A stretch of 7,454 bases of DNA from an uncultured Ruminococcus sp. (GCA_937942105.1 CALDFS010000207.1:1-7454), one strand, 5' to 3'. Positions 1 to 6,176 are shown, counted from the stretch's first letter. Notes: generated by a model not told the origin, from the sequence alone. A program made the numbers and translations.

Positions 1-2
1 CG

Positions 3-215
3 ATTATCGCGGATGAAGCCGCAATAGGCATGGTAAACTCCAAGACCACGGCGGTAAGAGTCATACCGGCAATTGGCAAGAGCATTGGTGAGGAGCTTGA
101 CTGGGGCGGACTTTTCGGCTGCGGACCTGTTATGAGGGTGAACACCATGTCGCCTTCAAAGTTTATCAACCGTGGGGGACAGATTCCTGCGCCGCTGCAT
201 AGCTTGAAGAACTGA
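3..215 (+). CDS. PFL family protein (UPF0210/DUF711), C-terminal fragment
   Basis: This is the 3' end of a gene that starts outside the window; the reading frame is open from base 3 and stops with TGA at 213-215, giving about 70 residues. The segment begins IIADEAAIGMVNSKTTAVR and continues through an LDWGGLFG-like stretch to an INRGGQIPAPLHS ending. The ADEAAIG, NxKTTAVR and FINRGG.IPAP.HS motifs are the characteristic C-terminus of the UPF0210/PFL family (DUF711). These are cytosolic proteins of about 450 residues, often encoded beside an ACT-domain protein; their function is not established. The ATG at base 30 lies inside this conserved block and is not a real start. A hairpin terminator follows 29 bases after the stop, so the gene is not co-transcribed with the surface-protein operon downstream. 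Confidence 0.92.
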   Translation: MIADEAAIGMVNSKTTAVRVIPAIGKSIGEELDWGGLFGCGPVMRVNTMSPSKFINRGGQIPAPLHSLKN

Positions 216-244
216 TTCGGAGATATATTTACATATTTGAAGAG

Positions 245-288
245 AAAATCCCGTTTTCCTGCGAAAAAGTGCAGGGAAGCGGGATTTT
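245..288 (+). terminator. Hairpin terminator after the PFL gene
   Basis: The arms 245-262 and 271-288 pair over 18 bp, with two G-U pairs, around an 8-base loop (263-270). The T run (285-288) is part of the stem base rather than a long free tail, so it is less canonical than the other two terminators here. Its place just after the PFL stop codon supports the call. Confidence 0.68.
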
Positions 289-316
289 GGCATCTATAAA
301 AAGATAAAAACCGGAT

Positions 317-364
317 AAAAAAACAAGCTTACTTTTTTCACGCTTATTGCGTTAAAAGTGAGCT
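317..364 (-). terminator. Intrinsic terminator of the XRE regulator gene
   Basis: On the - strand, arms 364-354 and 336-326 form an 11-bp stem with one G-U pair; a small inner stem (ACGC/GCGT) lies in the loop. It is followed by T-rich sequence from the A7 run at 317-323. The regulator's stop codon (363-365) lies within the first arm, so translation ends right at the hairpin. Confidence 0.82.
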
Positions 365-647
365 ATTTTTCCAGTATATCATTGATGACAGCCTGAATAT
401 GGGCTATCTGCTTTTTTGTAAGACCCGCAACCACCAGCGGCTGAGAGCCTGAAAGCCCTAAAAGGTAATCGGTGCTTACGCTGAAATACCCGGCAATTCT
501 TATCAGCATATCGATTGAGGGCTGAATATTATCGTTTTCCCAGTTTGAGACGCATTGCTTGGTTACGCCGAGGCTTTTTGCAAGCTCCACCTGCGTTATT
601 CCCTTTGAAAGCCGTAGCTCTTTTAGCCGGGTGCTGAACATAGTCAT
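363..647 (-). CDS. XRE/Cro-CI family helix-turn-helix transcriptional regulator
   Basis: This is a 94-residue DNA-binding protein with a classic HTH_3 (Cro/CI) fold over roughly residues 5-60. It has TRLKELRLSKGITQVELA, then the recognition-helix stretch GVTKQCVSNWEND, and the closing DYLLGL typical of the family. The last 25-30 residues (LTKKQIAHIQAVINDILEK) look like an amphipathic helix, probably for dimerisation; no ligand-binding or peptidase domain is present. The frame could start two codons upstream (653), but there AGGAG (654-658) touches the ATG. The second ATG (645-647) has an ideal 6-base spacing, so I chose it. The gene is divergent to the surface-protein operon, and palindromes in the shared region suggest it represses itself and the operon. 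That regulatory role is inferred from position; the family call is secure. Confidence 0.94.
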   Translation of the reverse strand: MTMFSTRLKELRLSKGITQVELAKSLGVTKQCVSNWENDNIQPSIDMLIRIAGYFSVSTDYLLGLSGSQPLVVAGLTKKQIAHIQAVINDILEK

Positions 648-653
648 TTCCAT

Positions 654-658
654 CTCCT
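654..658 (-). promoter_or_regulatory. Ribosome-binding site deciding the regulator start
   Basis: The - strand reads AGGAG directly before the first of three nearby ATG codons (651-653, 645-647, 639-641). The spacer is 0 bases for the first ATG, 6 for the second and 12 for the third, which favours the second. Confidence 0.75.
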
Positions 659-662
659 GTCC

Positions 663-678
663 GTATCGTTTTTGATAC
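663..678. promoter_or_regulatory. Operator-like palindrome at the regulator transcript start
   Basis: GTATC and GATAC arms face each other across 6 bases (GTATCGTTTTTGATAC). The element spans the expected transcript start of the regulator gene, where binding would block its own transcription. Binding by the regulator is inferred, not shown. Confidence 0.4.
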
Positions 679-679
679 T

Positions 680-688
680 ATTATAGCA
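680..688 (-). promoter_or_regulatory. Extended -10 promoter of the XRE regulator
   Basis: The - strand reads TGCTATAAT, a perfect extended -10 (TGn plus TATAAT). No good -35 lies 17 bases upstream, which is acceptable for an extended -10 promoter. The expected transcript start is near 673, giving a leader of about 25 bases before the chosen ATG. The prfB promoter in this window carries the same TGCTATAAT. Confidence 0.68.
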
Positions 689-714
689 TTATAAAAAGAT
701 TTTAACATAGAGTA

Positions 715-743
715 TTGACAAATTTAAAATACTATAGTATACT
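715..743 (+). promoter_or_regulatory. Near-consensus sigma-A promoter of the surface-protein operon
   Basis: A perfect -35 TTGACA (715-720) is followed after exactly 17 bases by TATACT (738-743), one mismatch from the consensus -10. The expected start is near 750, giving a leader of about 43 bases. A promoter this strong next to a divergent repressor-type gene suggests it is normally held down by repression rather than needing an activator. Confidence 0.82.
729..743. promoter_or_regulatory. Operator-like palindromes overlapping the operon -10 box
   Basis: ATACTATAGTAT (729-740) is a perfect 12-bp palindrome lying in the spacer of the operon promoter, and AGTATACT (736-743) is a second, overlapping 8-bp palindrome covering the -10 box. 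ATACTAT also occurs at 675-681 beside the regulator promoter. A bound Cro/CI-type dimer here would exclude RNA polymerase. AT-rich promoters can give such symmetry by chance. Confidence 0.42.
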
Positions 744-792
744 AATATTTGACCAAGGGGCAAAAATCATGTGATATTGGGGAGGAAGATTT

Positions 793-3700
793 ATGAAACG
801 ATTTATCAGCGCACTTTTATCATTGGTTATGGCGATAGGATTGCTGGGTTATTTGCCGGTTAGGGTGGAGGCGGTAAGTTCAAGTGGGATGACACTATCG
901 CAATTAAAAACAAAATTTCCTGAAGGTAAATATTGGAATGGTGGAAATGTCGACGGTTACACTTCCTATGCTTGTACGTGCCATAATAAAGGGATATGTA
1001 TTCCTAACATATATCCATGTACTTGTAATCACTATCAAGGTGGCACTCAGTGTAATGGGTTTGCAAAAAAATTAGCATATGATGCGTATGGATCTCATTT
1101 AAGCACATGGAAAACCTCAACATCGGCTAGTTATGTGGATTCTCTCAAGCCTGGCGATGTAGTGTTTTATAATTTACCTCATTGGTTTATGGTTATTTCG
1201 GTTAGTGCGGATTCTGTTACTGTAGGCGAATGTAACTGGGGTAGCAGATGTGTTATTAAATGGAGCCGTACAATAAAAAAATCATCGATAAAGGGTTACA
1301 ACGATTTGGAAATTTATATCGCTCCATATGCATTACCTGGAGGCGATTATGTTCCGCCCACGCCACCAGCAACAATTGACAGCGGCTGGCCGAGCGGAAG
1401 TATTTACTGTATGACTCTTCAAACCAGCGGCAATGTGCCTGCCTGCACTCAACACAATGGCAATCTTGGTGAAAGCTATATGACCGCTACTGACAAGCAG
1501 CGAATACTCGAGGTTTATAAAGATGGTTGGTGTAAAGTTAGAATTCAGCCATGGAATGGAAATGCAAATGATTACCGTGACCGCTATACTAAACTCGGGT
1601 ATTTCACAACAGGAAAGCCATATAGATGGATAACAGCTAAAACTAAAACAAGAGTGTATTATAGAAGCGATTTATCGGGTTCTCCTGGATATGTAGATGT
1701 TGGCGACAATTGTATGGTAATTAATGAAAGCGGAAATTATTATCAGATTGTTTGCCCTTGGAATAATAATTCATACTGGTGGATTTGTTGGGTTTCAAAA
1801 TCCGCTTTTGAGTGTTCACATACCTGGAACTCCGGAACAATAACAACAAATGCCACCTGCACGGCAGCCGGTGTAAAAACCTACACCTGCACGCAATGCG
1901 GCACAACAAAAACCGAATCAATAGCGGCACTTGGACATAATTACTCGGGAAGTTATTATTACAGTGCTCACCCGCACGAAGAATATCAGATGTGCACACG
2001 TTGCAATGCTGAGAAAAAGACCGGTAAAACACAGAAGTTAATTAGCTGTTCAACATGCCATCCGGAGCAAAAAGTGATTATAAAACCAATGGGTGGTCAA
2101 TATAATGGTTCATCTGTTGATGTTGATAAATATGTAAAGTTTGGGTCAACTTTTGAACTTGACGTTCCCACGAGGGCAGGTCATACGTTTATTGGCTGGG
2201 CACCAGATGTTTATGGTAATGCTAATGTATCTATTTTTGGCGAACCGCTTATTGACGATCCGGCATTTTGTAATTCCGGTGTTAACAATTTGTATGTTTA
2301 TGATAAAGCAAAATCAGGCAGTGTAAAAATAGAAAGAATGGGAACTTTGAATGTTAAAATTACCTGCACAGGTGGAGCAGAACCAGGTTACGGTGGATAT
2401 TTAACAAGCATGAGCAATGGCAACTGTCCGAAGGGGAGACCTAACAGCACATTCTACCATGTCATCTATGCAAAGGTTCCCTCAGGTCATTATTTAACAG
2501 CGGTGTCAAATCTGAATGCAGGTGCGAAGTTTACATGGCTCACACGTCAAGAGGGCACAGGTGAATGGCAATGGTATGTTTATAGAATTGATTGTAGTTC
2601 ATCCTGTAATGACGGAACATTTTCGCATATTTACATAGCCGGCGGTGAGCATTCAAAATCTAATCCTCTTGTTTGGTATGTGGGTTATAACGAAATATTT
2701 GATGCAGGTAAGTCGCTTGGCAAGAATTTGGCTAAATTTGATAGTGACGCAATTTGGCTCTATGCTGTATGGTCGCGCAATGCATATAACTTAAACTTTG
2801 ATGCAAACGGCGGAACAAATGCGCCAACGAGTTACTCGATTTACTATGATTATGAGGGCGGAATAACCTATGATAAGCCTACTAAGGAAAACTATACTTT
2901 CCTTGGATGGTCGAAAATAAAAGGTGCTACCAATCCGGATTACAAACCTGGTGATAGAATAAAGATTAGTTCAGATACCATACTCTATGCAGTATGGAAA
3001 GCAAATACCTTCACCATCACCTACAACGCCAACGGCGGCTCAGGTGAACCTGTTTCTCAGACAAAGGAAAGCGGCAAGGCGTTGACATTATCATCCACCA
3101 AGCCTACAAGGCTGGGCTACACCTTCCTTGGCTGGGCGACAAGTGCGAGCGCTTCAAACGCGCAGTATAACGCAGGCAGCTCGTTTACAACTGATGCCAA
3201 TACCACGCTTTATGCGGTTTGGAGGAAGGATGAGGTTATTACCTCAGATGTTAATTTTGAACTAAGCAGTGCAAATGCAGTACCCGGAAGCACAGTAGAG
3301 CTTACTTTAAAGGTTGCTGGAACAACAAAGGTAGACCTTTTAACCGTATATAATATTGTTTACGATAAATCTGTGCTTGAGTTCCAGGGTGTAAGTGAAT
3401 ATGGTGACCTTGTTAAAAAGTGTGCGCTTCCAGACAACGCTTTTGATGATAGCAATATGTCGTTTACAATGGGATATGCTGATTCAACTACAGCAAGCGG
3501 AACGATTGCAGTTCTTAAGTTCAAGGTAAAGGATAACGCACCTGAAAAGGATATAATCATATCTTATGAAGCAGTGGCTACAAAGGATAGATTGCCTGTT
3601 GAAAGCTCGGTTAAAACCTCGGTAGTATCAATCAGTAAGTGGCTTTCAGGCGATTTCAACGAAGACGGCAAAATAAATATGAAGGATGCCGTGTATTTCA

Positions 3701-3858
3701 TCGGCTGGGTAGGAGCGCCGTTTTTGCCGCAGTTCCAGATTAATCATTCGTTCAATGCAGACTTCAACAAAGACGGTAAAATTAATATGAAAGACGCCGT
3801 GTATTTCATTGGCTGGGTAGGGGCGCCCTTCCTTCCTCAGTTCAAAATCGATTGGTAA
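793..3858 (+). CDS. Secreted CHAP-domain protein with SH3-like domains, InlB B-repeats, cohesin and dockerin
   Basis: This is a 1021-residue exported surface protein, probably a peptidoglycan amidase or endopeptidase that joins a cohesin-dockerin assembly. A signal peptide covers residues 1-27 (cleavage after VEA). A CHAP-like domain covers about 39-178: Cys87 in QCNGFA, His130 in PHWF after the LKPGDVVFY strand, and Glu146/Asn148 in GECNW fit the catalytic set. A CxC...CxC stretch (61-78) precedes the nucleophile. Two SH3-like domains follow (about 200-272 and 281-340), then Cys-rich modules (342-424). InlB B-repeats (Flg_new type) follow; the first is split (427-470 and 652-661) and two are intact (663-735, 738-811). 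A cohesin domain spans 819-947 and a dockerin with two Asp/Asn calcium loops spans about 950-1018. The start is set by GGGGAGG seven bases before the ATG. It is co-transcribed with the anchored cohesin protein downstream. Domain order is clear; enzyme activity and binding partners are inferred. Confidence 0.93.
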   Translation: MKRFISALLSLVMAIGLLGYLPVRVEAVSSSGMTLSQLKTKFPEGKYWNGGNVDGYTSYACTCHNKGICIPNIYPCTCNHYQGGTQCNGFAKKLAYDAYGSHLSTWKTSTSASYVDSLKPGDVVFYNLPHWFMVISVSADSVTVGECNWGSRCVIKWSRTIKKSSIKGYNDLEIYIAPYALPGGDYVPPTPPATIDSGWPSGSIYCMTLQTSGNVPACTQHNGNLGESYMTATDKQRILEVYKDGWCKVRIQPWNGNANDYRDRYTKLGYFTTGKPYRWITAKTKTRVYYRSDLSGSPGYVDVGDNCMVINESGNYYQIVCPWNNNSYWWICWVSKSAFECSHTWNSGTITTNATCTAAGVKTYTCTQCGTTKTESIAALGHNYSGSYYYSAHPHEEYQMCTRCNAEKKTGKTQKLISCSTCHPEQKVIIKPMGGQYNGSSVDVDKYVKFGSTFELDVPTRAGHTFIGWAPDVYGNANVSIFGEPLIDDPAFCNSGVNNLYVYDKAKSGSVKIERMGTLNVKITCTGGAEPGYGGYLTSMSNGNCPKGRPNSTFYHVIYAKVPSGHYLTAVSNLNAGAKFTWLTRQEGTGEWQWYVYRIDCSSSCNDGTFSHIYIAGGEHSKSNPLVWYVGYNEIFDAGKSLGKNLAKFDSDAIWLYAVWSRNAYNLNFDANGGTNAPTSYSIYYDYEGGITYDKPTKENYTFLGWSKIKGATNPDYKPGDRIKISSDTILYAVWKANTFTITYNANGGSGEPVSQTKESGKALTLSSTKPTRLGYTFLGWATSASASNAQYNAGSSFTTDANTTLYAVWRKDEVITSDVNFELSSANAVPGSTVELTLKVAGTTKVDLLTVYNIVYDKSVLEFQGVSEYGDLVKKCALPDNAFDDSNMSFTMGYADSTTASGTIAVLKFKVKDNAPEKDIIISYEAVATKDRLPVESSVKTSVVSISKWLSGDFNEDGKINMKDAVYFIGWVGAPFLPQFQINHSFNADFNKDGKINMKDAVYFIGWVGAPFLPQFKIDW
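1816..2064 (+). repeat. Cys-rich CxxC modules within the CHAP protein
   Basis: Residues 342-424 hold CxxC pairs at 366/369, 401/404 and 419/422, with a lone Cys356 in the pattern H-T-W...ATC...G...Y-x-C-x-x-C-G. The pattern matches the modules repeated through the second operon protein, so the two genes share a building block. The role is unknown; metal binding or disulfide-stabilised spacing are both possible. Confidence 0.7.
2779..3225 (+). repeat. Two intact InlB B-repeat (Flg_new) modules
   Basis: Residues 663-735 and 738-811 are tandem beta-grasp-like repeats. Each has an F/Y-x-A-N-G-G start, a Y-T-F-L-G-W-S/A middle and an LYAVW end. The second copy is visibly richer in GC than the first. 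Such repeats act as stalks or adhesion units in surface proteins of Firmicutes and Listeria. Confidence 0.85.
3247..3633 (+). other. Cohesin domain of the CHAP protein
   Basis: Residues 819-947 follow the cohesin pattern: a V-x-F-E-L start, a PGSTVELTLKV strand, a YDKSVLEF strand, a FTMGYAD strand, GTIAVLKFKVKDNAPE, and a closing VVSI strand. It resembles the cohesin of the next gene, including CALPDNAF against CATPDNAY, which points to duplication within the locus. Cohesins bind dockerins in cellulosome-like complexes, though some act elsewhere. The type and partner cannot be told from sequence alone. Confidence 0.8.
3652..3843 (+). repeat. Dockerin duplicated calcium-binding segments
   Basis: Two 28-residue units (3652-3735 and 3760-3843, start to start 108 bases) encode DFNEDGKINMKDAVYF and DFNKDGKINMKDAVYF, each followed by the same helix ending in GWVGAPFLPQF. 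Loop positions 1, 3, 5, 9 and 12 are Asp, Asn, Asp, Asn, Asp, as in type I dockerins. They differ at one residue out of 28 while 11 codons differ silently, so both copies are held by selection. Identical recognition residues would allow binding in either of two orientations, as is known for symmetric dockerins. Confidence 0.88.
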
Positions 3859-3870
3859 AGGAGAATAAGT

Positions 3871-6111
3871 ATGAAAAGAATCAAAAAATGTTTAATGGTG
3901 ATTTTAGCTTTGTGCTTAATCACGGCGAACGCATTCAACTGCTTTGCTCTTGAAGAGGTTTTGGGACCAGTTAAATTCAGCGTTTCCGGAGCAACAGCCA
4001 GTATCGGTGAAACTTTTAAGGTGAAAGTTTCCGTATCCGGGAACGTGGAAATTGACCAACTGTATGTTTTAGAATTTACATATGATGAATCATGTGTTGA
4101 GTATGTTGGAGCTATAACTGATAGTGCACTCATTAAATCTTGCGCTACCCCGGACAATGCCTATACTCCGGAGACAAAAATACTTGTACTCGGTTATGCG
4201 TCCCCTATTATACCAAATGGTGAGATGATAACATATGAATTTAGAGTAAAGCCTGGATGTAAGACGATGAATACTGAAATATCTTTTCAGTGTCTTGCCA
4301 CTTCAAACCGTGAGACGGTAACATCGCAAACAATACCCGCCGTAATCACCATCACCTGCTCCCACACCAACAAAACCCTGACCCCTGCCAAGGATTCCAA
4401 CTGCAAAGAGCAGGGCAACAACGCCTACTACACCTGCACCGACTGCGGCGCAATCTTAAAGGAAGACGGCAAAACTGTTACCACCGTTGAGCAGGAAAAG
4501 CTTCCTCTGGGCGACCATACATATGTAAAGCACGATAAGGTTGAGCCTGACCATAAAAATGCAGGTATGGCTGAATACTACACCTGCTCGGTCTGCCCGA
4601 AGATATTCAATTCTGATAAGAATGAGGTTGCTAATACCGATGGCTTTAAGCTTGAACCTATTCCTCACACCTTCGGTGAAGAGTGGAAGTATAACGAAAC
4701 CGGTCACTGGCACGAATGCGAGTGCGGCGAGAAGACACCAGCTGAAGCTCATACCATAAATTGGACAGTAGTAAAGGAAGCTACCGAGGAAAAGGAAGGT
4801 CTTGAAAAGGGCGTCTGCTCGGTATGCAGATACGAGACTTCAAGACCAATCCCTCCGCCGACCCATGAGCATACAATAGAAAAGGTTGATGCTAAGCCCG
4901 CAACCTGCGCCGCAGAAGGCAATATCGAGCATTATACCTGCACCAAGTGCCACAAACTCTTCTCCGATGAAGCAGGAAAGAACGAAATTGAAAATATTTC
5001 CACTCCTAAGAATCCTGATAACCATACCGGCGAAACCAAGGTTGTAGGCGAGCTTGCCCCCAACTGCAAGGATTACGGCTATACCGGAGATACCGTTTGC
5101 GATGGCTGTGGTGAAGTCCTCGCTAAGGGCGAGCCTATTCCTCCCACCGAAGACCATAAGAACACCGAGGTAAGAAACGCTAAGGATGCTGACTGCATCC
5201 ACGAAGGCTACACCGGCGATACTTACTGCCTTGATTGTGAGGCTAAGATTGAAACCGGTACAATAATCAAACCTACCGGAATTCACGATTTCGAGTGGGT
5301 AACTGTCAAGGAAGCTAAATTTAACGAGGCGGGTCTTGAACGTCAGGTATGTAAAGTATGTCAAGAAGTCGGCGAAGAAAGAGAGATCCCGCCGCTGGAT
5401 TGCTTTCACAGCGCTATGGAACATCACGAAAAAGTGGCTGCTACCTGTATTAATACCGGTACTGTTGAGTATTGGCGTTGCACTGAGTGTAACAGGAATT
5501 ATTCGGACGAAAAGGGAACGCGCGAAATAACAGATACCGTTCTTCCCATCGACCCCACCAACCACGTTCACACCGAAATCCGCAATGCAAGCCCCGCAAC
5601 CTGCGTATCTACCGGCAACTCCGGCGATACTTACTGCACTGACTGCGGAACACTCGTAACAGCAGGAAACGTTACTTCTGTTGACCCCAACGCGCATCAC
5701 TACATAAACAACGTCTGCACATACTGCGGTCATGTTCGCATTGTATACCGTCCTACTACATATATGTATATCGATGATTACAGCCACCTTGCATCAGGAA
5801 TAAAGGAAAGACACGTTCCTGATTCCATGACCAAGCACACAGACGGCGAGTATGAATGGAGCTACTGCCTGTACTGCCAGCATGAATACGGCAAGGTTCC
5901 GGTAGTCAACGCCAGCGTTAATGACACTGTAGATATAGTGGTAGACGACCCGGTTCAGTCCGGCGATGATGAGACTATCCCGGATGTTCCGGTTACAGAG
6001 CCGCAAGTAAACGAGCCTGTTCAGGATACCAATCCGCCTACGGGCATAGCAATCGCTTTGCTGCCTTTGGTTTTGGCGGCTGGAGCTGTAGCTCTCATCA
6101 AGAGAAAATAG
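3871..6111 (+). CDS. Cell-wall-anchored cohesin protein with Cys-rich CxxC repeats
   Basis: This is a 746-residue exported protein, probably the wall-fixed partner of the upstream gene product. A signal peptide covers residues 1-26 (cleavage after CFA). A cohesin domain covers about 33-162. Residues 163-674 are eleven to twelve short modules with paired cysteines at 189/192, 239/242, 283/285, 316/319, 357/360, 410/413, 453/456, 494/497, 537/540, 589/592, 616/619 and 666/669; many also have a lone upstream Cys in an ATC-x5-G pattern. An acidic, Pro-rich linker (about 685-720) leads to NPPTG (721-725), a hydrophobic span and a KRK tail, a sortase-type sorting signal. AAAGGAG overlaps the previous stop codon and sits seven bases before the ATG, only 12 bases from the upstream gene, so the two form an operon. 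No catalytic domain is visible; a scaffold or adhesin role is inferred. Confidence 0.92.
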   Translation: MKRIKKCLMVILALCLITANAFNCFALEEVLGPVKFSVSGATASIGETFKVKVSVSGNVEIDQLYVLEFTYDESCVEYVGAITDSALIKSCATPDNAYTPETKILVLGYASPIIPNGEMITYEFRVKPGCKTMNTEISFQCLATSNRETVTSQTIPAVITITCSHTNKTLTPAKDSNCKEQGNNAYYTCTDCGAILKEDGKTVTTVEQEKLPLGDHTYVKHDKVEPDHKNAGMAEYYTCSVCPKIFNSDKNEVANTDGFKLEPIPHTFGEEWKYNETGHWHECECGEKTPAEAHTINWTVVKEATEEKEGLEKGVCSVCRYETSRPIPPPTHEHTIEKVDAKPATCAAEGNIEHYTCTKCHKLFSDEAGKNEIENISTPKNPDNHTGETKVVGELAPNCKDYGYTGDTVCDGCGEVLAKGEPIPPTEDHKNTEVRNAKDADCIHEGYTGDTYCLDCEAKIETGTIIKPTGIHDFEWVTVKEAKFNEAGLERQVCKVCQEVGEEREIPPLDCFHSAMEHHEKVAATCINTGTVEYWRCTECNRNYSDEKGTREITDTVLPIDPTNHVHTEIRNASPATCVSTGNSGDTYCTDCGTLVTAGNVTSVDPNAHHYINNVCTYCGHVRIVYRPTTYMYIDDYSHLASGIKERHVPDSMTKHTDGEYEWSYCLYCQHEYGKVPVVNASVNDTVDIVVDDPVQSGDDETIPDVPVTEPQVNEPVQDTNPPTGIAIALLPLVLAAGAVALIKRK
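3967..4356 (+). other. Cohesin domain of the anchored protein
   Basis: Residues 33-162 show the cohesin pattern: PVKFSVSGATASIGETFKV, then EFTYDESCVEYVG, VLGYASP, EMITYEFRVKPG and a closing AVITI strand. Compared with the cohesin of the upstream gene, strand order and the CA-x-PDNA turn are kept, but most other positions differ. This is the likely docking site for the upstream protein's dockerin; that pairing is inference. Confidence 0.75.
4357..5892 (+). repeat. Array of 11-12 degenerate CxxC modules
   Basis: Modules of about 40-50 residues recur from residue 163 to 674. Each starts near an H-T or N-H motif, often has ATC or NC followed by a Gly, and ends in Y-x-C-x-x-C. Two neighbouring modules share the YTGDTxCxxC stretch (residues 404-413 and 447-456). 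One module has CEC in place of CxxC, and the last two are shortened. The DNA here is clearly richer in GC than the cohesin-coding part before it. Confidence 0.82.
6031..6108 (+). other. C-terminal cell-wall sorting signal (NPPTG)
   Basis: The last 26 residues read NPPTG, a hydrophobic segment of about 18 residues, then KRK, the layout of sortase substrates. NPxTG instead of LPxTG is a variant seen in gut Clostridia; which sortase class would cut it is unknown, and no sortase gene is in the window. Confidence 0.75.
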
Positions 6112-6130
6112 CATAATATGCAACTAAAAT

Positions 6131-6176
6131 AAAATTCCGCTCCGCAGGGAACCATCCCCGCGAAGCGGAATTTTTT
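6131..6176. terminator. Bidirectional terminator between the surface operon and prfB
   Basis: Outer arms 6131-6141 and 6164-6174 pair over 11 bp; the stem continues with 3-bp and 4-bp blocks separated by single mismatches, closing on the 4-base loop 6151-6154. T6 (6171-6176) follows for the + strand, and the A-rich stretch 6126-6134 gives a T-rich tail for the - strand. It therefore serves both convergent genes. Confidence 0.88.

Noticed and set aside
744..792. Riboswitch or attenuator in the leader of the surface operon
   Set aside because: The leader is only about 43 bases and shows no strong hairpin or terminator.
1721..2326. Short frames on both strands inside the CHAP-protein gene
   Set aside because: The main frame keeps cysteine modules and B-repeat motifs throughout; the others show none and lack convincing ribosome-binding sites.
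793..3858. Glycoside hydrolase or other carbohydrate-active domain, as expected next to a dockerin
   Set aside because: I found no catalytic motif of that kind; the only enzyme-like part is the N-terminal CHAP-like domain.
3844..3871. The two large genes as one gene split by a stop or frameshift
   Set aside because: The first ends naturally after a complete dockerin; the second has its own ribosome-binding site, ATG and signal peptide.
4840..5787. Long open frame of 315 codons on the - strand, opposite the CxxC array
   Set aside because: It lies wholly antisense to a gene with a signal peptide, clear repeats and a sorting signal. Its product is low in recognisable features and follows from the repeated codon pattern of the array.
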